The notes beneath the pieces are model-generated. The model had not been told where the DNA came from, ran no database searches, and worked only from the letters and a program-made list of their open reading frames with translations. DNA of 64,000 bases. Source: Planococcus halocryophilus (GTDB lineage Bacteria; Bacillota; Bacilli; Bacillales_A; Planococcaceae). Location of the stretch: assembly GCF_022489025.1 (NCBI RefSeq), contig NZ_JAKVTG010000010.1, positions 47,450 through 111,449 of the forward strand. The letters run 5' to 3'. The translations under genes were made by a program, and so were the position numbers. This document shows, in pieces, positions 10,117 through 18,490 of this stretch (position 1 is the first letter of the stretch; every line of letters begins with the position of its first letter).

Positions 10117-10150
10117 AGTTTATTCGCGTATTTTTCCCAGTTAATTGGAT

Positions 10151-10255
10151 ATACTATCTGAATTGGCGCAAATACTGTCCGATTTAGCCGGAATACTGTC
10201 GGAATTGAGTCCAATACTGTCCGAATCGACTGAAATACTGTCCAATCAACTAAAT
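10151..10255. repeat. Tandem array, five units with 21-bp period
   Basis: Five degenerate units beginning ATACTGTCC or a close variant start at 10151, 10172, 10193, 10214 and 10235, an exact 21-bp spacing. The array lies between the convergent genes yojO and yaaN, bounded by a terminator on each side. Read on the plus strand one frame gives heptads of the form ILSELxx, but no ribosome binding site precedes it and a short open frame is expected from any repeat whose unit is a multiple of three. Function unknown. Confidence 0.85.
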
Positions 10256-10262
10256 CAGAAAA

Positions 10263-10300
10263 TAACCCCCCGGAAGCGAAGAGCTTTCGGGGGGGGGGTT
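10263..10300 (-). terminator. Terminator of yaaN/xpaC
   Basis: A long GC-rich hairpin: AACCCCCCGGAAGC pairs with GCTTTCGGGGG...TT around a short loop; a run of ten G residues makes the pairing slip-prone. It lies three bases past the yaaN stop on the minus strand. There is no clear U tract, so it may act as a convergent barrier rather than a textbook terminator. Confidence 0.6.
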
Positions 10301-10303
10301 ATA

Positions 10304-11485
10304 TTAGTTATTATTCTTTTCATGCCCATCATGAATTGCGAGCAAACGCTGTTTTAAATCTTCTTCCATACGACCGATTTCAAGTTCAGCCGCTTTGCGG
10401 TTTCTGCGGCCTTCTGCTTGGATTTGTAAAGTTTCTTCAATCGTTTCTAATAAGTTTTCTTGCGTTTTCTTCAATGTTTCAATTTCAACAATACCGCGTT
10501 CATTTTCACGTGCTGTTTCAATTGAATTCATTTTCAGCATTTCTGAGTTTTTCAGAAGCAAGTCATTAGTCGTTGCGGTAACTTGTTTTTGTGCTTCAAC
10601 AGCTTTTAGTTGCTTATTCAACGTTAACGCAATCGCTATTTGATTTTTCCATAATGGAATGGATGTCATAATAGACGATTGAATTTTTTCTGCTAAGGTT
10701 TGATTGGTTTGTTGGATCATCCGAATTTGCGGTGCGCTTTGAATCGTAATTTGACGTGATAATTGCAAATCGTACAATCGCTTTTCTAATCGATCAACAT
10801 ATTGCACCATGTCATTCACTTCTTGATAAACCATTTGGTCTTGAGAAGTTTCTGCTTTTTTGCGAAGAGCAGGAATCGTTTCACTCATAATTTCATCGCG
10901 CTTTAGTTCAGCAGCCGCGATGTAAACATTTAATGCTTGGAAGTACGTTTTGTTTTGGTCGTAAAGTTGCTCGAGCATTTGAATATCGTCTAGCAATCCG
11001 CGTTTAGAGTGATCAAGTTGAATGCTAATACGATCTACTTGGCTACTCAGTTTTTGGTATTTTGTCATCATTTCTTGAACCGAGTACTTAGCTTTTGAAA
11101 ACAGCTTGCGAATCCCGGCACGTTTCCCTTGTGTCAACTCTTCAGGATTCAGTTCTTCTAGCTTTTTCATCAAGTCATGAAGTACATCACCAACAGGACC
11201 AATGTCTTTTCGTTGAACATGATCGAGCATTTTATGTGAAAACTGGCTCAATTGGTTTTGAGCGTTTGCGCCGTAAGTAAGAATAGCTTCGTTATTGCCT
11301 ACGGGAATTTGTTTGGCAAGCTCCCGTGCTTTTGCTTGTTCTTCTTTAGTTAGGCGATCCATTAACGAAACAGGTCGTTCTTCTTTTTGTTCAGCTAGTG
11401 ACTGCTGTTGTTTTTCCATCTGCATGCCAAATGGAGACTCCAATAAATCATCTAATTCACTTCGATTTGATGGTTTCTCTGTCAT
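10304..11485 (-). CDS. yaaN: TelA family protein (YaaN-like, toxic anion resistance)
   Basis: A 393-residue, mostly helical soluble protein of the TelA/YaaN family (PF05816), named for tellurite resistance in other bacteria; the molecular action is not established. Features are a Gln/Glu-rich N-terminus, long coiled-coil stretches (about residues 90-240) and the family block around MTSIPLWKNQIAIALTLNKQ. The start at 11485 is preferred over an upstream in-frame ATG at 11539, because GGGAG precedes it at suitable distance and the upstream extension is unlike the family. It overlaps the end of xpaC by 29 bp, indicating translational coupling. The xpaC-yaaN pairing is also found in B. subtilis. 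Confidence 0.88.
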   Translation of the reverse strand: MTEKPSNRSELDDLLESPFGMQMEKQQQSLAEQKEERPVSLMDRLTKEEQAKARELAKQIPVGNNEAILTYGANAQNQLSQFSHKMLDHVQRKDIGPVGDVLHDLMKKLEELNPEELTQGKRAGIRKLFSKAKYSVQEMMTKYQKLSSQVDRISIQLDHSKRGLLDDIQMLEQLYDQNKTYFQALNVYIAAAELKRDEIMSETIPALRKKAETSQDQMVYQEVNDMVQYVDRLEKRLYDLQLSRQITIQSAPQIRMIQQTNQTLAEKIQSSIMTSIPLWKNQIAIALTLNKQLKAVEAQKQVTATTNDLLLKNSEMLKMNSIETARENERGIVEIETLKKTQENLLETIEETLQIQAEGRRNRKAAELEIGRMEEDLKQRLLAIHDGHEKNNN

Positions 11486-12164
11486 CTTCCACGTCTCCCT
11501 CGTGTTCAGGTTCTGGTTGAACAAGTAATTTCTGGTCATTGTGTTGATTTACTGCCAATTGTGCGTAATCTAATTCCATACGCAATCGTTCAATATCACT
11601 GGATAATACACGCTTCAAGTCTTGCTCCATTACTTTGTTAAGGGATAACAGCATTTCCCGTGTATCTTGCAGCGTAATACGCATTTCTGAATCTTTAACG
11701 GGTTGTCCAACTAATAACGTGTACTTTTCGGTTAATTCAATTGCTGAATCCAAATGAGAATAAAAGAACGGTTCAGCTAAGTAGAATTTTCTCGGGTTTT
11801 GTTGGACTACTATAACAATTTTATTCGCAATTTTTGTCATGTCCATTAATTGTTTAAAAGAAGAAATGGAGCGGACTTTATAATAATTTCCTTGAAGTTG
11901 TTTGATTTTTTCTTTGCCTTCTTTAATTTGCATGCGTACATTTTTGTATTCACTGCGGGTCATGCCAAAATTTTTAGAGTCTGAAGAAAGTTGAACTTGT
12001 TTCAGAGTACTGTTGCTAGCAATGTATGTACCAGCAGCTACAGCTCCAGAAGCAATTAAACCAATTTCAGCGCCTAAATAAAGTACAGGAAACATTACCG
12101 CCATAATGGGTAAGCTGACGGTTTGCCTTTTGATAAAATTTTCTATCGGCTTTAGGGGCTTCAT
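11457..12164 (-). CDS. xpaC: XpaC family membrane-associated protein
   Basis: A 235-residue protein of the XpaC family (named for hydrolysis of 5-bromo-4-chloroindolyl phosphate; the true role is unclear). Two adjoining hydrophobic segments lie at about residues 14-46, followed by a long charged helical domain. The neighbour yaaN fits the XpaC-TelA pair of other Bacilli, suggesting the two work together at the membrane. ATG 12164 follows GGAGG at the usual distance; an in-frame GTG at 12182 overlaps that site and is rejected. It is the first gene of the operon. Confidence 0.85.
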   Translation of the reverse strand: MKPLKPIENFIKRQTVSLPIMAVMFPVLYLGAEIGLIASGAVAAGTYIASNSTLKQVQLSSDSKNFGMTRSEYKNVRMQIKEGKEKIKQLQGNYYKVRSISSFKQLMDMTKIANKIVIVVQQNPRKFYLAEPFFYSHLDSAIELTEKYTLLVGQPVKDSEMRITLQDTREMLLSLNKVMEQDLKRVLSSDIERLRMELDYAQLAVNQHNDQKLLVQPEPEHEGDVEDDRETIKSK

Positions 12165-12368
12165 GCAAAGGACCTCCTTCACTACTACTTTATCTATACG
12201 TCCTGAGCACTGAAAAGTTTCATTTCAATGCGTTTGCTCTTCTATATTTTACGTGAAACAACAAGTCAATACAAACTTTGGAATCCGCTTAAAATATGAG
12301 GCGTAACACTTTACAAGTACAAGAGGATTTGACACAATGCTAATTAGGAAGAAAAGAGGCCGGCAGCT

Positions 12369-12665
12369 ATGCACGAAATTATCTATATGAGAACGGATTA
12401 CGAACCGTGGTGGATGTTTGACGGTTGGGAAGACAAAATTATCTCCCGACATGAATTTAGTTCAACCGAAAACGCTCAGTCTTATTTAGAAAGTGTTAAA
12501 AATGACTTTAGTCGCCGTTTTTCCAATCAAAAACAAAAGGATTTTGCTTTTACATGTTATTGGAACGAAGAAGAAAAGGAATACTGTGAAAATTGCGAAG
12601 AAGATTTGCAAATATTTCATGGGCTAATCTGGCTAGTGGATGGACAACCAAATATAAGTTTTTAG
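12369..12665 (+). CDS. DUF1033 family protein
   Basis: A 98-residue soluble protein matching, from memory, the DUF1033 family of Firmicutes: the opening EIIYMRTDYEPWWMFDGWE and the block EYCENCEEDLQIFHGL are typical. The CENC pair plus other cysteines hint at metal binding, but the family's function is unknown. The ribosome binding site is weak (AGGCCGG). The promoter of the next gene begins seven bases after its stop codon. Confidence 0.8.
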   Translation: MHEIIYMRTDYEPWWMFDGWEDKIISRHEFSSTENAQSYLESVKNDFSRRFSNQKQKDFAFTCYWNEEEKEYCENCEEDLQIFHGLIWLVDGQPNISF

Positions 12666-12671
12666 ATTTGT

Positions 12672-12699
12672 TTGACTTTTGTAGTCAATTTGATATAAT
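12672..12699 (+). promoter_or_regulatory. SigA-type promoter of the csp gene
   Basis: TTGACT (12672-12677), a 16-base spacer and a perfect TATAAT (12694-12699). The predicted start near 12706 gives the csp mRNA a leader of about 145 nt, like the long leaders of known cold-shock genes. No better promoter lies closer to the gene. Confidence 0.75.
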
Positions 12700-12736
12700 A
12701 AATGAAACAATATGAAATCTTGACCAGTAACAGCTA

Positions 12737-12798
12737 TTCACATATTCCCAAAAGTGATCAGCACGTGATGGTACTTTAGGGAATATGTGAATTTTTTT
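12737..12798 (+). promoter_or_regulatory. Terminator-like hairpin inside the csp leader
   Basis: TTCACATATTCCC (12737-12749) pairs perfectly with GGGAATATGTGAA (12779-12791). Inside, AAAGT/ACTTT and ATCA/TGAT extend the fold to a nearly fully paired arm. Seven T residues (12792-12798) follow, giving the form of an intrinsic terminator. Because the only good promoter lies upstream and the csp gene downstream, it could act as an attenuator; alternatively it only ends the DUF1033 transcript. Confidence 0.7.
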
Positions 12799-12851
12799 AT
12801 TGCAAAAGATTCCATATTGAAAAACTTTTCTTACCACAGGAGGTAATTTAC

Positions 12852-13052
12852 ATGCAAGAAGGAACAGTGAAATGGTTTAACTCAGAAAAAGGCTTTGGTT
12901 TTATCGAAGTTGAAGGCGGAGACGATGTATTCGTACACTTCTCAGCAATCCAAGGCGAAGGCTTTAAAACACTTGACGAAGGTCAACGCGTTGAATTTGA
13001 AGTAGAAGAAGGCAATCGCGGACCTCAAGCTACAAACGTAACTAAAGTCTAA
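12852..13052 (+). CDS. Cold-shock protein, CspA/CspB family
   Basis: A 66-residue single cold-shock domain. RNP1 (KGFGFI, residues 14-19) and RNP2 (VFVHF, residues 27-31) are intact, as is the start [17 protein letters not shown]. It binds single-stranded RNA and DNA, melts secondary structure and can act as an antiterminator. It is preceded by a strong CAGGAGG site and a 145-nt structured leader, and followed by its own terminator, so it is monocistronic. The exact Bacillus paralogue (cspB, cspC or cspD) cannot be decided. Confidence 0.96.
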   Translation: MQEGTVKWFNSEKGFGFIEVEGGDDVFVHFSAIQGEGFKTLDEGQRVEFEVEEGNRGPQATNVTKV

Positions 13053-13060
13053 TAACCTCA

Positions 13061-13092
13061 AGAACCGCTTCTTTAGAAGCGGTTCTTTTTTG
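13061..13092 (+). terminator. csp terminator
   Basis: An 11-bp perfect stem (13061-13071 with 13076-13086) with a TTTA loop runs into a T tract. Confidence 0.95.
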
Positions 13093-13209
13093 TACAACGA
13101 AGTACTTTTAACTACTACACCGTTTTCTCGTTTTTAAAGAAGGTTTTTATTCATTATCAACTGGGTATAATGAGAAGACTGGATAATGAGAATGTGGGAG
13201 GTTTTAGGA

Positions 13210-13416
13210 ATGGAAGGCAAAGTAAAATCGTTTGATGAAAACAAAGGTATAGGAATGATTACTGGTGACAATGGAGAAGACTTTTTCTTTGAAGAGATTA
13301 ATATCAATGTTGATGGTTTTAGAAAACTAATTCCGGGACAGCCTGTAAAATTTACAACATATGAAGGCGTAGCTGATAAAGAACGTGTTGCGACGAACGT
13401 AACCTTGGTCTTTTAA
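13210..13416 (+). CDS. Divergent cold-shock-domain protein
   Basis: A 68-residue protein with the cold-shock fold pattern (start MEGKVKSFDENKGIGMI, end ATNVTLVF) but with both RNA-binding motifs changed: KGIGMI in place of KGFGFI, and FFFEEI in place of VFVHF. The stacking aromatic residues of RNP1 and the histidine of RNP2 are gone, so nucleic-acid binding is probably weaker or different. ATG 13210 follows GGGAGG (13196-13201); an earlier in-frame ATG at 13186 overlaps this region and is rejected. TATAAT at 13166-13171 is a likely -10 element, so it should have its own promoter. Confidence 0.85.
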   Translation: MEGKVKSFDENKGIGMITGDNGEDFFFEEININVDGFRKLIPGQPVKFTTYEGVADKERVATNVTLVF

Positions 13417-13462
13417 TAGTTGCGTTCAAAATTTATGTAGAAAGAGCAAAGGAGATAAAAAA

Positions 13463-13939
13463 ATGACGAATGAATACTTAAAAAAACCAATGCCTAGTGA
13501 AGAAAAACAACATGATTTTTACCAAAAACTGCGAATAAAAGTACAAGATTGGGTAAATAGTAAACCGGGCTTGGTTGGAACCGTTAGTGGTTATGTATTG
13601 TTCGCTCCTGATTTGTTTCACTTGTTGACAAGATTGATGCTAGATAGCCGAATTGACGCTAAAAGCAAAGCAGCTGTCGGAGCAGGGATTATGTATTTCA
13701 TTGCACCTATCGATTTTTTACCAGAGATCTTAGTTGGCCCTGGTGGATTTCTCGATGATGTTGTTGTAGCCGTATTTGTGATTAACACGATACTTAATAA
13801 ATTTCCAACAGAAGTGATAACAGAACATTGGACAGGCGATGAGAATTTATTGTCACTTGTTAAGAAAGTATCCAACTCAGGAAACAAATACGTTTCTAAG
13901 TTACCAGCAGGTCGTTTAGTAAAACGTTTCACAAAATAA
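13463..13939 (+). CDS. DUF1232 (YkvA-like) membrane protein
   Basis: A 158-residue protein with the DUF1232 core IAPIDFLPEILVGPGGFLDD at about residues 76-95, matching the family pattern with PID, P-(D/E) and LDD. Hydrophobic stretches around 70-112 suggest one or two membrane-associated helices. The function of the family is unknown. A strong AAAGGAGAT site precedes the ATG. It may share a transcript with the divergent cold-shock gene 46 bp upstream, as no terminator separates them. Confidence 0.85.
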   Translation: MTNEYLKKPMPSEEKQHDFYQKLRIKVQDWVNSKPGLVGTVSGYVLFAPDLFHLLTRLMLDSRIDAKSKAAVGAGIMYFIAPIDFLPEILVGPGGFLDDVVVAVFVINTILNKFPTEVITEHWTGDENLLSLVKKVSNSGNKYVSKLPAGRLVKRFTK

Positions 13940-13965
13940 AGAAACTATAAAATTATCGATTTTTT

Positions 13966-14006
13966 TAAAAAGAAAAAAGCAGCCCTTCTCAACTGAGAAG
14001 GGCTGC
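13966..14006 (-). terminator. Terminator of ykpA
   Basis: A 12-bp perfect stem (13979-13990 with 13995-14006) with an AACT loop. On the minus strand it is followed by a long U-rich tract (A-rich 13966-13978 on the plus strand), so it ends the minus-strand ABC-F gene. Confidence 0.9.
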
Positions 14007-14014
14007 TGCTCGTA

Positions 14015-15622
14015 TTAGTTTGTGATTCCTTGTGTTTCTTTCCATTCCAAGAAATCATCATAAGTTAATTGCTTATCAAGAATTGATCCGTCTTCACGGA
14101 TTTCAATCACGCGATTTGCAACGGTTTGAATAAACTGATGGTCATGAGAAGTGAAGACCATTGCGCCTTTAAAGGCAATCATCCCGTTATTTAATGCTTG
14201 GATAGACTCAAGGTCCAAGTGGTTAGTTGGCTCGTCTAATAATAGAACATTCGAGTGTGATAGCATCATTTTTGAAAGCATGCAACGCACTTTTTCGCCA
14301 CCTGATAAAACAGAAGGTTTCTTTTTAACTTCTTCTCCTGAGAATAACATTCTACCAAGGAATCCGCGTAAGAAAGTTTCACTTTCATCTTCTGGAGAAT
14401 ACTGGCGTAGCCAGTCTACCAATGAGGTTTCACTACCTCCAAAATAGCTTGCGTTATCGATTGGTAAGTAAGCGCGGGAAGTGGTTACGCCCCAACGGCA
14501 TTCACCAGATTCTGGTTGGTCTTCTTCAGCTAAAATACGAAGCAGTGCCGATTTTGCAAGCGGATCGCCGATTAAGACGATTTTGTCTTCTTTGCTCATG
14601 TTAAAGCTGATGTTGTTCAATAATTTGTTGCCGTCTACGGTTTGGCTAAGGTCTTTAATTGTTAACACATCGTTCCCGATTTCACGGCCAACTGTAAAGT
14701 TAACGAACGGATATTTACGAGAAGAGGGACGAATGTCATCCAACTCAATTTTATCAAGCATTTTCTTACGTGACGTCGCTTGCTTCGATTTTGAAGCGTT
14801 GGCGGAGAAACGAGCGATAAAAGCTTGAAGTTCTTTAATCTTTTCTTCTTTTTTCGAGTTTTGATCAGATGCTAAACGTGTTGCCAATTGGCTTGATTCA
14901 TACCAAAAGTCATAGTTACCGACATATAGTTGAATTTTCCCGAAGTCAAGATCAGCAATATGCGTACATACTTTGTTAAGGAAGTGACGGTCATGGGAAA
15001 CGACAACAACGGTATTCGCAAAGTTCATCAAAAATTCTTCTAGCCATTGGATTGCTTTCAAGTCCAAATGGTTAGTAGGCTCATCTAGTAAGAGAACATC
15101 AGGTTTACCAAACAAAGCTTGTGCTAAAAGCACTTTTACTTTATCAGAACCAGATAATTCGACCATTTTCTTATCATGAAGATCTTCAGAAATTCCAAGA
15201 CCTTGAAGTAAGATTGCTGCTTCAGATTCAGCTTCCCAACCGTTCAATTCAGCGAATTCGCCTTCAAGTTCAGCAGCGCGCATGCCATCTTCATCAGAGA
15301 AATCTTCTTTCATATAAATCGCATTTTTCTCAGACATTACTTCATATAATTTCTTGTGTCCCATAATGACGGTTTCAAGAACTACATGTTCTTCGTACTC
15401 AAAGTGGTTTTGCTTTAGTACAGCAAGTCGTTCACCAGAGCCCATATAAACATTTCCAGATTGGGGTTCAAGTTCACCAGAAAGGATTTTAACAAATGTT
15501 GATTTTCCGGCACCATTGGCACCAATTAATCCGTAACAGTTACCAGGGTTAAATTGAATATTTACATCTTCGAAAAGCTTACGGTCACCAAAGCGAAGAC
15601 TTACATCAGTTGCAGCTATCAT
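14015..15622 (-). CDS. ykpA: ABC-F family ATPase (YkpA/YbiT type)
   Basis: A 535-residue protein with two ABC ATPase domains and no membrane segment, the layout of ABC-F ribosome-associated factors. Domain 1 has Walker A GANGAGKST (about residues 35-43), signature LSGSDK and Walker B LLLDEPTNHLDL. The inter-domain linker is at about 240-310. Domain 2 has LSGGEK and LLLDEPTNHLDL, but its Walker A is altered (GDPLAKSAL), as I recall is common in YkpA proteins. The start MIAATDVSLRFGDRKLF follows GGAGG; an upstream in-frame ATG at 15646 lies before that site. Antibiotic resistance is possible for ABC-F proteins, but this subgroup is usually housekeeping. Confidence 0.92.
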   Translation of the reverse strand: MIAATDVSLRFGDRKLFEDVNIQFNPGNCYGLIGANGAGKSTFVKILSGELEPQSGNVYMGSGERLAVLKQNHFEYEEHVVLETVIMGHKKLYEVMSEKNAIYMKEDFSDEDGMRAAELEGEFAELNGWEAESEAAILLQGLGISEDLHDKKMVELSGSDKVKVLLAQALFGKPDVLLLDEPTNHLDLKAIQWLEEFLMNFANTVVVVSHDRHFLNKVCTHIADLDFGKIQLYVGNYDFWYESSQLATRLASDQNSKKEEKIKELQAFIARFSANASKSKQATSRKKMLDKIELDDIRPSSRKYPFVNFTVGREIGNDVLTIKDLSQTVDGNKLLNNISFNMSKEDKIVLIGDPLAKSALLRILAEEDQPESGECRWGVTTSRAYLPIDNASYFGGSETSLVDWLRQYSPEDESETFLRGFLGRMLFSGEEVKKKPSVLSGGEKVRCMLSKMMLSHSNVLLLDEPTNHLDLESIQALNNGMIAFKGAMVFTSHDHQFIQTVANRVIEIREDGSILDKQLTYDDFLEWKETQGITN

Positions 15623-15729
15623 GTATACGTACCTCCTAAATTTCACAATAAGATTAGTATACCACGAATTCCACGGAAATCGATAGCATTCAGGCGTGGT
15701 CTCGGATAAACTGAGAATATAGGGTTATT

Positions 15730-15963
15730 TTATCTTAATTTACGCTCTAAATAAGCTTCTAGAGAACCAAGTTCTTTATTTAACAAGTATTCCATTTGCA
15801 CATATTCTCGGCGGCCAGGAATATGTTCTGGCGTGAGACCTTTCATTGAATAGATAAAGTAATAGCCACCAATCTGGCGGAACAATACGACGACATGTGG
15901 AAAATCATCGAAAATCGCTTTTATATTATAGCGTTTCGCATAACTCCAATTTACGAGTTTCAT
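15730..15963 (-). CDS. Small hypothetical protein
   Basis: A 77-residue protein starting MKLVNWSYAKRYN; I do not recognise the family. It is rich in aromatic and charged residues, has no signal peptide or membrane segment, and carries a central hydrophobic strand-like run (VVVLFRQIGGYYFIY). The ATG is chosen because AAGGCGG lies just upstream on the minus strand. It is upstream of and parallel to ykpA, 107 bp away, so co-transcription is possible. Confidence 0.7.
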   Translation of the reverse strand: MKLVNWSYAKRYNIKAIFDDFPHVVVLFRQIGGYYFIYSMKGLTPEHIPGRREYVQMEYLLNKELGSLEAYLERKLR

Positions 15964-16129
15964 TGACAAACCGCCTTTCACTTCTCTATTTTAAATGATG
16001 TAAGATAGAGAACACAAGTTTGGGGTTATCGTCATTTTGAGCATAATCTAAATAAATTGATAAGAAAATCTTGCTTTAGAAAGATGCTTATCATAAAGCG
16101 TTAAAGCTTTATTTTATGGAGGGGAAAAT

Positions 16130-17299
16130 GTGTCTGAGAAGAAAAGAAAGTCGGCACTTGGGTTAATGGTAATAGCGATTTTGTTTGTTGCGTTAAATTT
16201 ACGTCCAGCAATTTCGTCAATTGGTCCAATGCTTGAACCTATTCGGGTTGATTTGAATTTAAGTAATAGTGAAGTCAGCTTACTAACGGCGGTTCCTGTT
16301 TTTTGTATGGGGCTGTTTGCGCCATTAGCGATAGTTTTTGGTCGGAAGTTTGGCATGAAACGTTCAATCGCTTTTTTATTAGGTGTAATCGGAGTGTTTA
16401 CCTTATTAAGAGGGTTTTTACCTAGTTATCCATCGTTAATACTTAGTGCATTTTTTATTGGTGTCGCTATAGCGGTGATTAGTCCACTCTTGTCAGCGAT
16501 TATAAAGCATAATTTCCCAACACGAACGCCCGCATTAATCGGTGTTTACTCGTTTGGTATGGGTCTGGGGGCAACATTGGCGGCAGGATTGACGGGTGTA
16601 TTTTATACCATTTCGGATTGGCCGTTAGCTATTGCTAGTTGGAGTTTGTTGTCAGTAATAGCGATTAGTATCTGGCTACGAGTGGAACAACCGGCTGAAG
16701 AAAAAGTGGAAGCTTCAGTCTTTAAAATGACACAAGAGTCTCCATTAAAAAGTAAACGAGCTTGGTATATGCTGCTGTTTTTTGGTTCTCAATCAGCTTT
16801 GTTTTTTTCAATGCTCACCTGGCTTGCTCCTATCGCGATCGATAAAGGCATGTCCGTGTTGGCTGCTGGTGGTGTGCTCACTTTAATGACGGCCGTTCAA
16901 ATCATAGGGAATATTAGCATTCCGTTATTTTTTGATAAATTTCCGAATCGGTTAGTATGGACTGTGCTCGTTTTAAGTTCAGGCTCGTTCGGTGTACTTT
17001 TACTGATGTTCGGTTCTGTAAACTTGGTCTGGGTAGCTGCAGCTTTTATCGGTGTGGCGCTAGGTGGTCTTTTCCCAATTGCCTTATTGATGCCTCTTGA
17101 TGAAACCACAACGGCAGACGAAGCCAATAGTTGGACTGCCATGACACAATCGGGTGGATATATGATTTCGGCTTTCATGCCTTTAGTTATTGGTGTGATT
17201 TATGATCAAACAGGTAATCATGATATTACTTTATTATTATTTTTAAGTTTTATAGGATTGATGCTGATATTTGCAATATTACTTCATAAAAGAAATTAA
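16130..17299 (+). CDS. MFS transporter, CynX/NimT type
   Basis: A 389-residue membrane protein with about 12 hydrophobic segments. The LNLRPAISSIGPMLEPIR opening (residues 23-40) is characteristic of the CynX/NimT/YycB branch of the major facilitator superfamily. Cyanate or 2-nitroimidazole transport is reported for distant members; the substrate here is unknown. It starts at GTG behind GGAGGGG; the ATG two bases earlier is out of frame. The stop codon overlaps the stop codon of the converging membrane-protein gene by three bases. Confidence 0.88.
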   Translation: MSEKKRKSALGLMVIAILFVALNLRPAISSIGPMLEPIRVDLNLSNSEVSLLTAVPVFCMGLFAPLAIVFGRKFGMKRSIAFLLGVIGVFTLLRGFLPSYPSLILSAFFIGVAIAVISPLLSAIIKHNFPTRTPALIGVYSFGMGLGATLAAGLTGVFYTISDWPLAIASWSLLSVIAISIWLRVEQPAEEKVEASVFKMTQESPLKSKRAWYMLLFFGSQSALFFSMLTWLAPIAIDKGMSVLAAGGVLTLMTAVQIIGNISIPLFFDKFPNRLVWTVLVLSSGSFGVLLLMFGSVNLVWVAAAFIGVALGGLFPIALLMPLDETTTADEANSWTAMTQSGGYMISAFMPLVIGVIYDQTGNHDITLLLFLSFIGLMLIFAILLHKRN

Positions 17300-17613
17300 T
17301 CGAATTCTTTGGGCTCTAATAGAAAAAATTCTTTAATGCTTTGAAGTTGCATGAATATGAACCACGAAAGGTAAAGAGATATTAAAGGAAAGATGATGCA
17401 CCAAGAGGACACCATTGTAAACGATAGTTTTGAATCGGGAAAAAAAGATGTGAAATACCAATAATTGTACGTCAATGTCAAAATCATTGTTGTAATCGGA
17501 CCGATATATATTTTTTTAGAAAGAAGTGCTAGCCATATACCGATTCCGATAACGAAAATCGGAACAATCACCAATTGCATAATAATGGGATCAATAGATT
17601 CAATGAGTTTCAA
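17296..17613 (-). CDS. Small membrane protein, unknown function
   Basis: A 105-residue protein with three or four hydrophobic segments (about 10-30, 35-55 and 65-90). I do not recognise the family. The start is TTG, supported by GGGAGG eight bases upstream on the minus strand; no in-frame ATG is near. It lies downstream of msrA on the same strand but separated from it by a terminator-like hairpin. Confidence 0.65.
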   Translation of the reverse strand: MKLIESIDPIIMQLVIVPIFVIGIGIWLALLSKKIYIGPITTMILTLTYNYWYFTSFFPDSKLSFTMVSSWCIIFPLISLYLSWFIFMQLQSIKEFFLLEPKEFD

Positions 17614-17681
17614 TCGAGTACCTCCCTAAACTATAAAATAGAACTGTTAATTGGTAGAATAATCAAAAAACTTAATAGGGT

Positions 17682-17715
17682 AAAAAAAGCTGACGTATTA
17701 AACGTCAACTTTTTC
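17682..17715. terminator. Terminator overlapping the msrA stop codon
   Basis: AGCTGACG (17688-17695) pairs with CGTCAACT (17703-17710), one wobble, with A and T runs on either side. The msrA stop codon lies in the loop, so the hairpin could end msrA transcription with almost no 3' UTR. Confidence 0.7.
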
Positions 17716-18228
17716 CCATGTAGAGGAAAGAAATTCATCACGACCAGATGCTGCACGATCGCTCTTATAATGTTCAGGGTTTTTCTTGTGAAAATCTTGA
17801 TGGTAATCTTCTGCTGCATAAAATGGCGTCGCATCGCGAATTTCGGTTACGACAGGTTTGTTGAAACGTCCACCCGTATCAAGCTCTTGTTTTGATTTTT
17901 CGGCAATGGCACGTTGACGTTCATTATGAACAAAAATAGCTGCGCGATAAGAAGGACCACGGTCTTGGAATTGCCCTTCGTCATCAGTAGGGTCTATTTG
18001 TTGCCAAAAAATATCTAGTAATTGTTCATAAGAGAAGACATCGGGCTGGAATGTGATTTCCACTACTTCCAAATGGCCAGTTGTACCAGTCTTTACTTGT
18101 TCATATGTAGGATTTTCTATATGGCCACCACTGTAGCCAGAAACGATCTGTTCAATGCCATCAAACTGGTCAAATGGTTTAACCATGCACCAAAAACAGC
18201 CACCTGCAAATGTCGCTTTTTCAGTCAT
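17698..18228 (-). CDS. msrA: Peptide methionine sulfoxide reductase A
   Basis: A 176-residue MsrA that reduces the S epimer of methionine sulfoxide in proteins after oxidative damage. The catalytic GCFWC motif is at residues 10-14, with C11 as the expected nucleophile and C14 the only other cysteine visible, so recycling would use this pair. GYSGG and the later EDYHQ are also family features. There is no MsrB domain, unlike fused forms. ATG 18228 follows AGGAG; an upstream in-frame ATG at 18246 is rejected for this reason. Confidence 0.96.
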   Translation of the reverse strand: MTEKATFAGGCFWCMVKPFDQFDGIEQIVSGYSGGHIENPTYEQVKTGTTGHLEVVEITFQPDVFSYEQLLDIFWQQIDPTDDEGQFQDRGPSYRAAIFVHNERQRAIAEKSKQELDTGGRFNKPVVTEIRDATPFYAAEDYHQDFHKKNPEHYKSDRAASGRDEFLSSTWEKVDV

Positions 18229-18427
18229 AACTATGTCTCCTCTCAAGTTGCTAAGGAAATATTACCACTTTCGCGGTTTTCCGACAATAAAAATGTCTTT
18301 TATCAAACTAAAGTCATTTTAATAATAACAGATTTGATAAATAAAGACGATTTTCGTATTTACGTGTGAACCGAGTTTGGTAAGGGATATCAATAAAGCT
18401 TATTTGTTTAAATTTAAAACGAAATAC

Positions 18428-18453
18428 CGAAACTTAATGCCTAACAACGCGTC
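18428..18453 (+). promoter_or_regulatory. Candidate ECF-sigma (SigM/SigX-like) promoter
   Basis: CGAAAC (18428-18433), a 16-base spacer and CGTC (18450-18453) resemble the B. subtilis extracytoplasmic-function sigma promoter TGAAAC-N16-CGTC. It lies 37 bp before the LCP gene, a class known to be controlled by cell-envelope-stress sigma factors. A small dyad CGTCA-TAT-TGACG covers the -10 element. Confidence 0.5.
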
Positions 18454-18490
18454 ATATTGACGTGAAAGTTCAGAGAGGAGTGTATTTATT

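Noticed and set aside
10151..10255. CRISPR array
   Set aside because: Units are contiguous, 21 bp and degenerate, with no unique spacers, and no cas genes were seen.
10145..10357. 70-residue open frame with ILSELxx heptads over array 1
   Set aside because: It has no ribosome binding site, runs through a terminator and into yaaN in antisense; the heptads follow from the 21-bp period.
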